Positions 26,180-34,935 of a DNA stretch of 64,000 nucleotides are shown here, piece after piece. The translations under genes were made by a program, and so were the position numbers. The notes beneath the pieces were generated by a model. That model was not told the DNA's origin, made no database searches, and worked only from the letters and a program-made list of their open reading frames with translations. Source of the stretch: CAMDPA01 sp964574325. Lineage in GTDB: Bacteria; Pseudomonadota; Alphaproteobacteria; Rhizobiales; Hyphomicrobiaceae. The stretch covers positions 36,208-100,207 of the forward strand of contig CAZNMY010000008.1 of assembly GCA_964574325.1 (NCBI GenBank). Direction: 5' to 3'. Every line of letters starts with the position of its first letter. Position 1 is the first letter of the stretch.

Positions 26180-27067
26180 TCAGGGCTTCTTCCTGCCGGA
26201 GAGGTCGTCGGCCGAGCGGACAAAGTCGAGACAGTGCTTGTCGATGCTCTCGATCGAGACGTCCGAGGTGAGGAAGGTCAGGGTGATCCACCGGACCCCC
26301 GGCCGGTTTTTCTTGTCGATGTTCCGCGAGACGTAGCCGCCGTCGTATTCGGACTGCTCCTCGTTGCTCGCCATGATCCACATGTGCGCTTCATCGCGCG
26401 GAACGCGGCCCTCGCTGTTGAAGTGAAAAGCCAGTGAGGTGCCGATCGGCGCGCCGCGGCCGACGTACTTCGTGACGAGAGGACGGCTCGATCCGTTCTT
26501 GTTGAGGCCGCCGAACGGAACGAACAGATAGGCGAAATAGCTGTGGCGCGGCCGCTTTTCATCCCGGCGATAGTCCAGCATCTTCTCGGGCGTGACGAAG
26601 ATGCATGTAGAGCGACGCGTCTGTCTCTCTTCATCCGTGCAGCGTTCCACGAGCCAGATCCCGGCCTTCATAGGGTCGGTCTCGCGCATGTCGCTCAACC
26701 GTTCCGGCTCGGGGTTGGCTTGGTTGAGCCTGATGTCCTGCATGGCATAGTCGTAGTCCAGCTCGCTGTACCCGAGCTTGTTGGCGAAAACGATCGGGGA
26801 TTGGCTGTTGTCGACGAACCAATCGGGCTCGATGTTCAGATCGAATTTGCTCTTGATGGTCTGGCAGATTTCTTCGAGGGCTTTCGTCTTCCTCTTCGCG
26901 CCGACCCTCATCCAACGGAAATGCTGGTTCCTGCGCGTCTGGAACTGCTTGTCCTCGAGCGGGCCGAAAAGTTTTTCGAGGCGGTCCTGCAAGGTGGCGG
27001 GTATCCCCTGCCACAGGGGACCATGGGTTGCTTCGAGCACGAAGGCGAGTTTGTCGGCCGAGCTCAT
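26180..27067 (-). CDS. Unknown protein in the hom-glpX insert
   Basis: 295 aa, family not recognised. It looks soluble, with no signal peptide or membrane helix. It is rich in charged residues and has an N-terminal helical part (to about 60), a middle part with aromatic patches (SELDYDYAMQDIRL, HSYFAYLFVPFGGLNKNG) and a C-terminal half with GAPIGTSLAFHFNSEG and EYDGGYVSRNID. The ATG at 27067 is backed by AGAGAGGA about 8 bases upstream; a longer frame to 27256 lacks such a signal. Composition is visibly less GC-rich than hom or glpX, suggesting transfer. It shares the strand with the zinc-ribbon-like gene at 27166 (98 bp apart), so they may form a transcription unit. Confidence 0.68.
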   Translation of the reverse strand: MSSADKLAFVLEATHGPLWQGIPATLQDRLEKLFGPLEDKQFQTRRNQHFRWMRVGAKRKTKALEEICQTIKSKFDLNIEPDWFVDNSQSPIVFANKLGYSELDYDYAMQDIRLNQANPEPERLSDMRETDPMKAGIWLVERCTDEERQTRRSTCIFVTPEKMLDYRRDEKRPRHSYFAYLFVPFGGLNKNGSSRPLVTKYVGRGAPIGTSLAFHFNSEGRVPRDEAHMWIMASNEEQSEYDGGYVSRNIDKKNRPGVRWITLTFLTSDVSIESIDKHCLDFVRSADDLSGRKKP

Positions 27068-27165
27068 TTGGCGTTCCTCTCTGTGCCGAGCACATGCCGA
27101 TCCGCTGGGGCGAGGATGTTCTCCTCGAACCCACTCTTGCCTGGTTCCGGATGGGACCTGTGACT

Positions 27166-27690
27166 TCAGCCTCGCAGGCCCGAAGTGACGCAGTCGGCAC
27201 ACAGACCACAGCCGCCGCGTGTCGGATCGCAGCAGGCATGACCGCAAGCTGGACACATATGCTCTGGATCGTCTCTATTCCCCATGAATCGTGCGAGGCG
27301 CGCCGAAATTGTGACGAATGCCTGACGTGAGGCCGAAATCGTCTGTGGTGTGGCCTTGGTGCACATGCAGGGAGCCGTTGTCGAAGGATCGTCGGTCAGG
27401 GCGAGCAGACCGCCGTCGTAGGAACGCCGCTCGAGTTGGTGCAACTCGAATATCTTGACGAGGAGGTCCCTGAAGCAACCATCGGGTGAGCTTGGAGCGC
27501 GCGAGGCGGCGATGGCCTTGGAGGTTGGGTTGGTCCTGCGAGGTCGATCGCCGAACGGACAGCGAGAGCCGGCATCATCCTCCGCGTCGGCATCGTAGAA
27601 GCTGACCCTCCCGTTGCACGTGACGCGACGGAAGTGCTGGTTGCACAAGGGGCACTCGATCATGGTATCGGTCGTGGCGGGAAGCGTCAT
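27166..27690 (-). CDS. Small Cys-rich (zinc-ribbon-like) unknown protein
   Basis: 174 aa, family not recognised. Two cysteine clusters bracket the protein: N-terminal CPLCNQH...CNG...SRCPFG (about residues 13-45) and C-terminal CPACGHACCDPTRGGCGLCADC in the last 30 residues. Such paired CxxC knuckles usually bind zinc. The middle has a short helical segment (DLLVKIFELHQLE) and a CMCTK motif. No membrane or signal segment. It lies upstream of the unknown gene at 26180 on the same strand; both sit in the insert between hom and glpX. The start at 27690 (MTLPATTD) is a choice; an upstream in-frame Met at 27729 exists. Confidence 0.55.
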   Translation of the reverse strand: MTLPATTDTMIECPLCNQHFRRVTCNGRVSFYDADAEDDAGSRCPFGDRPRRTNPTSKAIAASRAPSSPDGCFRDLLVKIFELHQLERRSYDGGLLALTDDPSTTAPCMCTKATPQTISASRQAFVTISARLARFMGNRDDPEHMCPACGHACCDPTRGGCGLCADCVTSGLRG

Positions 27691-28091
27691 GGCATGCGCT
27701 CCTCGGCCCGCAGTCGGCCACCGGAGCAACTGTCGTTTCGTTCGCGGTCGGGGACGCCTTGACAGGTCTCGAATGGTAGCATGGGTTTCCCTCCCGGCGG
27801 TGTGGCGGGTGCCATAACCGCTCTTGTGACTTCTTCGTGACGGGTCTTTCCTAAGTCACCCTTGCCCACCGGTCAGTCGCGATTGGTCAACGCGTTTCGG
27901 CAGCGTGAGTGCAACCGGTTGCATGTCCGGTTCGATCCGGTTTGTGCGCGGTGCCGACCGGCGGATGGGGCGCATTAGCGAAAAACCGCGCCGTCCAATG
28001 GACGGTCGGCGCAAACGGCCTTAAGACGCAGCGGACGGTTGCGCGATCCGAACCGATTCGGCCGGCGCACGTTGAGGTCTGGAGGCGGTCA
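27691..28091. other. Intergenic region with candidate operator upstream of glpX
   Basis: 401 bp between the divergent insert gene and glpX. No convincing ORF. A small perfect inverted repeat, CCGTCCAATGGACGG at 27991-28005, lies about 87 bp before glpX and could be an operator or part of a promoter. A TTGACA hexamer at 27769-27774 has no clear -10 partner. GGAGG at 28081 is the glpX ribosome-binding site. Confidence 0.4.
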
Positions 28092-29084
28092 ATGACCAAC
28101 GGGAATAAGAACGAAGGTCTCGAGCGCGTGCTCGTTCTGGAAGTGGCGCGCGTGACGGAAGTCGCTGCCATCGCCGCCGCCCGCTGGCGCGGCAAGGGTC
28201 AGAACAAGGCCGCCGACAAGGCCGCCGTCGATGCCATGCGGCAGGAACTCGGCCGCGTCCATATTCGCGGCAAGGTCGTGATCGGCGAAGGCGAGATGGA
28301 CGAAGCGCCGATGCTGTACATCGGCGAGGAGGTCGGTCTCGGCGACGGGCCGAGGGTCGACATCGCGGTCGATCCGCTCGAAGGCACCACCATCTGCGCC
28401 AAGGACATGCCGAACGCGCTCGCCGTGCTCGCGATTTCGGAAGCGGGCGGCATGCTGCACGCTCCCGACATCTACATGGACAAGATCGCGGTCGGTCCGA
28501 ACTATCCCGCCGGCATCATCAGCCTCGACGATACGCCCACCAAGAACGTCGAGCGGATCGCCGCGGCGAAGGGTGTGAAGGTCAGTGAGATCACGGCCTG
28601 CGTGCTCGATCGTCCGCGCCACGAGAAGCTGATCGCGGAGCTGCGTTCGATCGGCGCCGGCGTGCGCCTCATTCCCGATGGCGATATCGCCGGCGTGATC
28701 TGGACGACGGACGCCGCTCAAACCGGTGTCGATATCTATCTTGGATCGGGTGGTGCGCCGGAAGGCGTGCTCGCAGCGGCTGCGCTGAAATGCATCGGCG
28801 GACAGATCCAGGGGCGTCTGTTGCCGGAGGACGATACCCAGGTGAAGCGCATCATCGAGATGGGCACGAAAGATCCGCGCAGGATCTTCAACCTGCAGGA
28901 CATGGTTTCGGGCGACGTTATCTTTGCCGCCTCGGGCGTGACGGACGGTTCGCTGATGAGCGGCGTACACTTCCGCGGCGACTTCGCCGAGACGGAGACG
29001 GTGGTGATGCGCGCGAAGACGGGGACGGTGCGCCGGATCAAGACGTCGTTCCGCAACATCGGTGCGAAGATGAAGGGTCTCTGA
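28092..29084 (+). CDS. glpX: Class II fructose-1,6-bisphosphatase GlpX
   Basis: 330 aa, normal length. It hydrolyses fructose-1,6-bisphosphate in gluconeogenesis; some homologues also act on sedoheptulose-1,7-bisphosphate. Features: early ARVTEVAAIAAARWRGKGQ, metal-binding GEGEMDEAPML and VDPLEGTTICA, NYPAGIISLDDTP, YLGSGGAPEGVLAAAALKCIGGQIQGRL and the C-terminal GVTDGSLMSGVHF. Start 28092 is fixed by GGAGG 8-11 bases upstream; longer in-frame starts add a non-conserved leader. Usually directly downstream of hom in relatives; here separated from it by about 1.9 kb. Confidence 0.96.
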   Translation: MTNGNKNEGLERVLVLEVARVTEVAAIAAARWRGKGQNKAADKAAVDAMRQELGRVHIRGKVVIGEGEMDEAPMLYIGEEVGLGDGPRVDIAVDPLEGTTICAKDMPNALAVLAISEAGGMLHAPDIYMDKIAVGPNYPAGIISLDDTPTKNVERIAAAKGVKVSEITACVLDRPRHEKLIAELRSIGAGVRLIPDGDIAGVIWTTDAAQTGVDIYLGSGGAPEGVLAAAALKCIGGQIQGRLLPEDDTQVKRIIEMGTKDPRRIFNLQDMVSGDVIFAASGVTDGSLMSGVHFRGDFAETETVVMRAKTGTVRRIKTSFRNIGAKMKGL

Positions 29085-29226
29085 GAGACGCAAAACTTCC
29101 GAACAGCCGGGATGTTGCGGGAGCGGGTTGGCATGCTGTCCGAACGGGTTCATTCCGCGTTCAGCCGCAATCAGCGATCCTGAACGCTCGAGGGGTTTCG
29201 ATCCCGAGGGGAACCTGGAGAACCTG

Positions 29227-29616
29227 ATGATGAAGAAGTTGCTCTTTGCCGCTGCTGCGCTCGGCCTGACGGCGACGAGTGCGGCTGCTCAGTATGGCCC
29301 GCCGGGCTATCCTGACTATCGCCGCCCGCCGCCGCCCTACTCGGACTACCGCCGCCCGCCGCCGCCGGTCTATCGCGAACCGAGGTATGTCGGGCCGCCG
29401 GTGGTCGTCGGGCAGCCTCCGAGCTGGCGGCATGGGCGGGCTTACAACTGGTGCCAGGCGAGAGCCCAGCGGCTGCACGAGTTCGAGTTCCGGATGCAGC
29501 AGGATGGCCGTGTGAGCCGCGACGAGGCTCGCATCGCCAGATCGCTTCGGGCCGATCTCGCCGCCAACTGCGGCGGTGGCCGCTGGAATCCCAATCGCGG
29601 CTGGTATTACAACTGA
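29227..29616 (+). CDS. Small secreted Pro/Arg/Tyr-rich protein
   Basis: 129 aa. Signal peptide residues 1-22 (MMKKLLFAAAALGLTATSAAA). The mature N-terminus is a tandem Tyr-Arg-Pro-Pro-Pro-Pro repeat (DYRRPPPPYS, DYRRPPPPVY), then a folded part with two cysteines (NWCQARAQRLHEFEFRMQQDG ... LAANCGGG) and a Trp/Asn-rich end. Similar short periplasmic or surface proteins with a YGPPxY-type N-terminus are common in Hyphomicrobiales; function unknown. An in-frame ORF begins further upstream, but AACCTGGAGAACCTG gives an SD just before the MMKK start. A strong terminator follows 31 bp after the stop. Confidence 0.78.
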   Translation: MMKKLLFAAAALGLTATSAAAQYGPPGYPDYRRPPPPYSDYRRPPPPVYREPRYVGPPVVVGQPPSWRHGRAYNWCQARAQRLHEFEFRMQQDGRVSRDEARIARSLRADLAANCGGGRWNPNRGWYYN

Positions 29617-29646
29617 ACCGACGGTGATCTCTTCCGGTAGTCAGAG

Positions 29647-29677
29647 CCCGCCGCGACCAGGATGTCGCGGCGGGTTT
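29647..29677 (+). terminator. Rho-independent terminator
   Basis: Perfect 11-bp stem CCCGCCGCGAC (29647-29657) with GTCGCGGCGGG (29664-29674), 6-nt loop, followed by TTTC. It ends the plus-strand secreted-protein gene and may also serve the converging binding-protein gene. Confidence 0.82.
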
Positions 29678-29716
29678 CATGTGGCGACGACTATTCGCCG
29701 ACCGTTCGCCGACCGG

Positions 29717-30697
29717 TCACTGCGGCACGATGCCGGCGGCCTTCGTGGCGATCGCCCATTTCTCGATCTCGGCGAGTTGCTTCGTCCTGGTCTCGGCGCT
29801 GCCGCCTTTCAGCGCCGTTCCTGCGGTGGCCGAGAGGAATTCGGTGGTTTCCGGTGACGCTGTGATCGCGGCGTACCACCCCTCCAGCTTGGCGACGATT
29901 TCGGGCGGGGCGCCCTTCGGCAACCAGGCCGCCCACCAGGATGCGAAGTCGAAGCCGGGAATGCCCGCCTCGATCATCGTCGGGAGTTGGGGAAGCGTCG
30001 GTAGCCGCTGCGCTGTCGTGACGGCGAGCGGCTTGATACGACCGGCCTTGATCTGGCCCATGCCGAACGTGCCGTCGATGATCATGAAGTCGATGGTGCC
30101 GTTCTGGATGTCGAGCAGCGCGTCAGATGCGGTGCGGTAGCTGACGGCGACGGCCTCCGCGCCGACCGTGTTGCGGTAGAAATGGGTCGAGAGCAAGCCG
30201 ATCTGGTTGGTGTAGGCGAACTTGGCACGCGGGTTGGTCTTCAAGGTCGCGGTCAGCTCGGCTACCGAGGTGGCCTTGGAGGAAGGCGCGACGACGACGA
30301 TGAATGTCGTTTGCGAGAGCAACGAGACGGGGGTGAAGTCCTTTACGGTGTCGAATGGCAGGTCTTTGAACAGGAAGCGATTGCCGGCCATGTTCGAGTT
30401 CGCGGAATGAAGGATGGTGTAGCCGTCGGGCTTGGCCCTGGCAGCGAGGCCGAGTGCGATGTTGCTGGTGGCGCCGGGTTTGTTCTCGACGATGACGGGC
30501 TTGCCGGCGAGATCGGACAGACGGCGGCCGAAGTAGCGCGCCAGGATGTCCGCGCCGCTGCCGGGTGGAAATCCGACGAGAAGGTGGATCGCGCGTTCGG
30601 GGTAGCCCTGGGCAAGAACCCGATCGGCTGGGGCTGGCATGAGGGCGAAACACAACGCGACTATCGCAATTGCCGGGCCGGTCCTTGATTGGCTCAT
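29717..30697 (-). CDS. Tripartite tricarboxylate (Bug/TctC-type) binding protein
   Basis: 326 aa, the second orphan Bug protein of the window. Signal peptide residues 1-29 (ending VLAQ). Mature start YPERAIHLLVGFPPGSGADILAR carries the first ligand loop, ENKPGATSNIALGLAARAKPDGYTIL the central one, and SWWAAWLPKGAPPEIVAKL the late hinge segment. No TctA/TctB permease is adjacent. It is divergent from the malonyl-CoA decarboxylase gene (275 bp gap), so its ligand might be a dicarboxylate such as malonate, but that is only a guess from position. Confidence 0.9.
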   Translation of the reverse strand: MSQSRTGPAIAIVALCFALMPAPADRVLAQGYPERAIHLLVGFPPGSGADILARYFGRRLSDLAGKPVIVENKPGATSNIALGLAARAKPDGYTILHSANSNMAGNRFLFKDLPFDTVKDFTPVSLLSQTTFIVVVAPSSKATSVAELTATLKTNPRAKFAYTNQIGLLSTHFYRNTVGAEAVAVSYRTASDALLDIQNGTIDFMIIDGTFGMGQIKAGRIKPLAVTTAQRLPTLPQLPTMIEAGIPGFDFASWWAAWLPKGAPPEIVAKLEGWYAAITASPETTEFLSATAGTALKGGSAETRTKQLAEIEKWAIATKAAGIVPQ

Positions 30698-30972
30698 CGT
30701 TCCTGCCTTCGTTGCGCACCGATCTCACGCCGGGTCGGGCGAACGTGGGATAGGGTCCCAGCGTCCGAGTGTCGGCAGTATATGCGATCGGCAGCCCGTC
30801 ACCAGCTTGTCTCGAAGCCGTCCTGTCGATGCCTGTCGATGAGCAGCGCGGCCGAGCGGGTCCGAGGCCCCATTGGCGACAAACCACTCCATCACCATTT
30901 CGGTATAACGATGGTGTTCGAGGCGGGGCTGCTGCGCAGTCCTTGTTCAACGATCGCAGGGGATGGCAAATC

Positions 30973-32379
30973 GTGAACGTTTCGTTCCTTCAGGATCTGC
31001 TGAATTCGGTGGCAGAGCAAGGCCGCCAGTTCCTCCCGTGGGCTCAGGGTGAGGACGAGAATCTGGTCGACCTCGGCAAGGCGCTGGTCTCCGGGCGTGG
31101 TGAAGCGTCGGGGGTCGCGATCGCGCGCGAGATCCTGGATGCGTGGCGCGTCCGCGGTTCGGATGATCGGCGTGCCTTCTACAGCTTCCTGGCGGCAGGG
31201 CTGGAGCCCGAGCCCGGCGCGGTAAAAGCCAAGGCCGAAGCCTATCTGGCTTCGCCGTCCCCTCAGACACTCGCGGATCTCCAGCACGCCGTGGAGAGCC
31301 CGCGGCAGGAATTCTTCCGCCGGTTGAACCGGGCCCCCGGTGCTACGGCTACGATCGTGGAGATGCGACGCGACATCCTGCGGGAGTTGCCGTCGATGCC
31401 GGAGCTGAAGACCGTCGATGACGACCTGCGCCATCTCCTGGTGTCCTGGTTCAATCGGGGCTTCCTGGTTCTGCGCCGCATCGACTGGAATACGCCGGCC
31501 GTGGTTCTCGAGAAGATCATCGCTTACGAGGCGGTGCACGAGATCAAGGGATGGACCGATCTGCGCCGCCGCCTGGAGCCATCGGATCGGCGCTGTTTCG
31601 CGTTCTTCCACCCCTCGCTGGTCGACGAGCCGCTGATTTTCGTCGAGGTGGCGCTGATGACGGAGATCCCCGATGCCATCGAGCCGGTGCTTGCGGCGCC
31701 GATCACCAAGGGCAAGCCGGCGACACCGACGACCGCCGTGTTCTATTCGATCTCGAATTGCCAGGAGGGTCTGAAGAGCATTTCGTTCGGCAACTTCCTC
31801 ATCAAGCAGGTCGTCGAGGAACTGGCGCGGGAGTTGCCGACGCTGACGACGTTCGTGACGCTTTCGCCGGTGCCGGGATTCGCGCGCTGGCTCAATCGGA
31901 CGCTGAGCGACGGAGCTGCGTTGGAGGTGTCCGCGCCAGAACGCGCCGGCCTTGCAGGAATTGCCGACAATGCCTGGCTGCTGGAGCCCGCGCTCGAGGA
32001 ACGGCTCGAGGCCCCGGTGCTCACGCTCGCGGCAAAATATCTGCTTTCCGCCAAGTCGGCGGATGGGCGGCCTGCAGATCCCGTCGCCCGGTTTCATCTG
32101 GGCAACGGCGCGCGGCTCGATCGGATCAACTGGCCTGCGGATCGCTCGCCGCGGGGCTTGCGCGAAGCGCACGGGCTGATGGTGAACTATCGCTACGACA
32201 TCAAGGAAATCGAGGCGAACCACGAAGCTTATGCCAACGACGGCCGCGTGGTCGCGTCACGTCAGGTCCGCAACCTCGTGAAATCGCCGGATCGGATGGC
32301 CGTCACGCAGCGTCTGCTCGGTGCAGCACTCGAAGCGCCGGCAAGTTTCGCGGGCGTGAAGCCGAAGCCGACAGGCTGA
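30973..32379 (+). CDS. Malonyl-CoA decarboxylase
   Basis: 468 aa, the usual length. It decarboxylates malonyl-CoA to acetyl-CoA without cofactor. The N-terminal helical domain (to about 165) is followed by the GNAT-like catalytic domain with HEIKGWTDLRRRLEPSDRRCFAFFHPSLVDEPLIFVEVAL, SISNCQEGLKSISFGNFLIKQVVEEL, LSPVPGF and the C-terminal His-containing VARFHLGNGARLDRINW and MVNYRYD motifs. GTG at 30973 is chosen because upstream sequence in frame is not protein-like. No malonyl-CoA synthetase (matB) or transporter is adjacent, so this is a lone mcd; it may regulate malonyl-CoA levels. Confidence 0.93.
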   Translation: MNVSFLQDLLNSVAEQGRQFLPWAQGEDENLVDLGKALVSGRGEASGVAIAREILDAWRVRGSDDRRAFYSFLAAGLEPEPGAVKAKAEAYLASPSPQTLADLQHAVESPRQEFFRRLNRAPGATATIVEMRRDILRELPSMPELKTVDDDLRHLLVSWFNRGFLVLRRIDWNTPAVVLEKIIAYEAVHEIKGWTDLRRRLEPSDRRCFAFFHPSLVDEPLIFVEVALMTEIPDAIEPVLAAPITKGKPATPTTAVFYSISNCQEGLKSISFGNFLIKQVVEELARELPTLTTFVTLSPVPGFARWLNRTLSDGAALEVSAPERAGLAGIADNAWLLEPALEERLEAPVLTLAAKYLLSAKSADGRPADPVARFHLGNGARLDRINWPADRSPRGLREAHGLMVNYRYDIKEIEANHEAYANDGRVVASRQVRNLVKSPDRMAVTQRLLGAALEAPASFAGVKPKPTG

Positions 32380-32451
32380 AGCAGTCGGTCTGAGGCTGTG
32401 AGGCTGACGTACACTGTCTGATGGCGCCAATCTGGGCCGGACCGCGCGGTA

Positions 32452-33066
32452 TCAGTCCGCCTTGGTGAACTCGGCTTCGATCCGGATCTCGACTTCGTCC
32501 GAGATCAGCGGCAGGCCGCGCTTGATGCCCCATCGGCTGCGGTCGATCCTTGTCGTCGCGGAAAAGCCCGACACCCACCGGCCGACATAGGCGGGGTTGC
32601 TGGACGAGAACGGATGCTCGCCCGTGAAGTTCCATTTCGTCGCCAGCGTGACGGGCATCGTCACGCCCATCATCGTCAATTCGCCGTCGATGTCGCCGGT
32701 GCGTTCGCCGGTGGGCTTCACGCCGGTACTGCGGAAACGGATCAAGGGATGGCGCGAGGTGTCGAAGAAATCCACCGATCGCAGAAGGCGGTCGAGTTCC
32801 GGGACGCCCGTCGAGATGGCCGACGCCTTGACGGTGATGTCGACGACGCCGCGTTCCGGCTCGGTCGGCGAGAATTCCAGGCGGCCTTCGATATCCTTGA
32901 AGCGGCCCGACTGGCGGGAAAGACCGATGTGGTCATAGACGAAAGTGATCGTGGTCGTATTCTTGTCGATCACCCAGACGTCCGCGCCGGCAGCGCTCAG
33001 GGCGCTCAACAGCGATACGAGCGTCGACGCAACGCTCAACCAGGGACGCACCAACCAGGGGCACAT
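32452..33066 (-). CDS. YceI-family periplasmic lipid-binding protein
   Basis: 204 aa. An N-terminal signal sequence (to about residue 27) precedes the lipocalin-like YceI barrel: VWVIDKNTTTITFVYDHIGLSRQSGRFKDIEGRL, the PELDRLLRSVDFFDTSRHPLIRFRST stretch, the GELTMMGVTMPVTL strand pair, and the closing DEVEIRIEAEF. YceI proteins bind polyisoprenoids or amphiphiles in the periplasm; the physiological role is usually unknown. The SDR gene lies 20 bp upstream on the same strand, suggesting an operon. Confidence 0.9.
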   Translation of the reverse strand: MCPWLVRPWLSVASTLVSLLSALSAAGADVWVIDKNTTTITFVYDHIGLSRQSGRFKDIEGRLEFSPTEPERGVVDITVKASAISTGVPELDRLLRSVDFFDTSRHPLIRFRSTGVKPTGERTGDIDGELTMMGVTMPVTLATKWNFTGEHPFSSSNPAYVGRWVSGFSATTRIDRSRWGIKRGLPLISDEVEIRIEAEFTKAD

Positions 33067-33086
33067 GGGTTTCTCCTCGTGGCCCG

Positions 33087-33842
33087 TTACAGCGACGCGG
33101 ACATGCCGCCATCGACGAGGATCTCCGCCCCCGTCACGTAGGATGAATCTTCGCCGGCGAGAAAAAGCGCGACGCGGCCGATCTCGACGGGTTGCCCCAG
33201 ACGGCGCATCACCGTCTTGTCGATAAGAGCCTTCTTTATGGCGGGCATGCGCAAGGCCCGATTGGTCATCGCGGTTTCGATGAAGCCCGGCGAAATCGAG
33301 TTCACCCGCACGTTGAACGCTGCATATTCGACCGCGAGCGCCCGGGTGAGGGCGGCAACGGCGCCCTTCGTCGCGGAATAGCCGGCGAGCTGGCGCAAGC
33401 CCCGGTGGCCCATGATCGAGGCGACATTGACGAGTGATCCGCGTCCCGAAGCTTGCAGCAGCGGCAAGCCGTCACGCGCGATCCGCACGACACCGTCGAG
33501 GTTGACCTCGCGGATTCGAACCCAGTCCTCGTCGCTCAGATGGCGAAAGTCGGATCGTACGTTGACGCCGGCATTGTTGACGATCACGTCGAGTTTGCCG
33601 GTTTGCGCCTGAATGGTGCGGAACATCTGAGTGACGTCCTGGCCGCGCGACACATCCACGGTGAGCGGCGTCGCGGTTTGTCCGGTCTCGATCAGGGCCG
33701 CGCTCGCCGCTTCGGCTCCCGCGCCGTCGATATCCGCGAGGAACACGTGCGCACCTTCGGCGGCGAACACCTGTGCAGTGGCGAGGCCGATTCCCGCCGC
33801 CGCTCCCGTGACCAGCGCTACCTTGCCTTCAAGTCGACCCAT
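33087..33842 (-). CDS. Short-chain dehydrogenase/reductase
   Basis: 251 aa classical SDR. Cofactor motif TGAAAGIG (12-19), acidic Asp37-Asp39 after strand 2 (favours NAD over NADP), NNAG (89-92), catalytic Ser142, Tyr155 and Lys159 (YSATK), and ISPGFIETAMTNRAL after strand 6; the C-terminal GAEILVDGG is typical. Substrate unknown. The start at 33842 (MGRLEGKVALVTG) is canonical; a longer frame to 33911 is not conserved. Probably cotranscribed with the YceI gene. Confidence 0.93.
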   Translation of the reverse strand: MGRLEGKVALVTGAAAGIGLATAQVFAAEGAHVFLADIDGAGAEAASAALIETGQTATPLTVDVSRGQDVTQMFRTIQAQTGKLDVIVNNAGVNVRSDFRHLSDEDWVRIREVNLDGVVRIARDGLPLLQASGRGSLVNVASIMGHRGLRQLAGYSATKGAVAALTRALAVEYAAFNVRVNSISPGFIETAMTNRALRMPAIKKALIDKTVMRRLGQPVEIGRVALFLAGEDSSYVTGAEILVDGGMSASL

Positions 33843-33985
33843 CACGCCCTCGCGGCACATCCAAACCCTCAAGCAAGGCTGGCTGTTAGGCTGATTTCTG
33901 CTGCACTGCAATGGCGGCGGACGAATGGCTGTTCAACAGCGTCGATGGTCGGTTCAGTCTCGGGGCGTGGCGATCATGCCACACA

Positions 33986-34018
33986 ATTGAAAACGCCGAC
34001 GGCATGGCCATCGGCGTT
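33986..34018 (-). terminator. Rho-independent terminator
   Basis: On the minus strand: stem AACGCCGA / TCGGCGTT with an 11-nt loop, followed by TTTTCAATTG. It lies 28 bp after the stop of the Omp25-like gene and insulates it from the downstream SDR gene. Confidence 0.8.
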
Positions 34019-34045
34019 CATTCGGTCGAGTGGTGATATTGATCG

Positions 34046-34762
34046 TTACTTGAGGCCGCCGGGGCGCCTGTAGACGTCGTGGCTGTAGTCGTGACCGACT
34101 TTGAATTTCATGCCGAGTCGCACGACGTCCTGGGTCCCGTCGATGGTAGTCCGGGAGCCCTGGAAGTTGGTGAAATCCCAGCCGGACATATCCGCGTGGA
34201 GGTATTCGACGAAGCCGGTGCCCCAGCCGAAGTCGTACTCCAGGCCGCCGCCGTAGACGAAGCCGCCCATCGTTCCGTACTTCTTGGCGCTGGAACCGGC
34301 GCCGCCGACCGCGATGCCGTTGAACTTGTATTCGGAGCCGAGCATGCTGTAGCCGGCCGTGCCGTAGATCATGAAAGCGGGATTGATGACGTAGCCCAAG
34401 CGCCCGCGCACCGTGCTGAAAAAGTCGATGCCGTACTGCTCCTGCGTTGCGGGCTTCGATCGCGCCCCGCCGTCGTCGAAGGATGCATCGGCCTCGACGC
34501 CGACGACGAACGAGCCCAGCCGCAGGTCATAGCCCGCCGAGAGACCGACGCCACCGCCATTCGGTGAAGCCGAGAAGTTCGACGCGACACCCGCCGCGGT
34601 CGTCTGGGCGATGTCGTAGTCGATGAACGAGCCCTGGAGGAACACGCCGAAGCGCACGAGCCCGGAGCCATCCCAATTCTGTGCCTGCGCCCTCTGGGCG
34701 GTGCCGCCTGCGAGAAGTGCAAGCGCACATACGATAATGCCGACAAACCGGCGAGCCGCCAT
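34046..34762 (-). CDS. Omp25/Omp31-like outer-membrane beta-barrel protein
   Basis: 238 aa with a signal peptide (about 1-28, ending AQAQ). The mature chain has alternating aromatic/glycine strands typical of the small 8-stranded porin family of Hyphomicrobiales: LRFGVFLQGSFIDYD, GVGLSAGYDLRLGSFVVGVEADASF, GRLGYVINPAFMIYGTAGYS, GGFVYGGGLEYDFGWGTGFVEYLHAD, and a final VRLGMKFKVG. The ATG at 34762 has AGGAGG at ideal spacing (7 bases); a GTG two codons earlier lies too close to it. Single-gene unit with its own terminator. Confidence 0.88.
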   Translation of the reverse strand: MAARRFVGIIVCALALLAGGTAQRAQAQNWDGSGLVRFGVFLQGSFIDYDIAQTTAAGVASNFSASPNGGGVGLSAGYDLRLGSFVVGVEADASFDDGGARSKPATQEQYGIDFFSTVRGRLGYVINPAFMIYGTAGYSMLGSEYKFNGIAVGGAGSSAKKYGTMGGFVYGGGLEYDFGWGTGFVEYLHADMSGWDFTNFQGSRTTIDGTQDVVRLGMKFKVGHDYSHDVYRRPGGLK

Positions 34763-34935
34763 TGCCACGCCTCCTGTTGCAGGGTCCGACGCCCATACTG
34801 ACGGCCCGAATCGATCGAGTATCAGTTAGCAACACGTTATCGGGCTTGCCAAGACGATGGACCGGGTTGTTCCCAATCCCCACAGAGGCGTTGCATGGCA
34901 GCCGCCTGCGCGCAGAAAACAGTTGCGAATCGATA

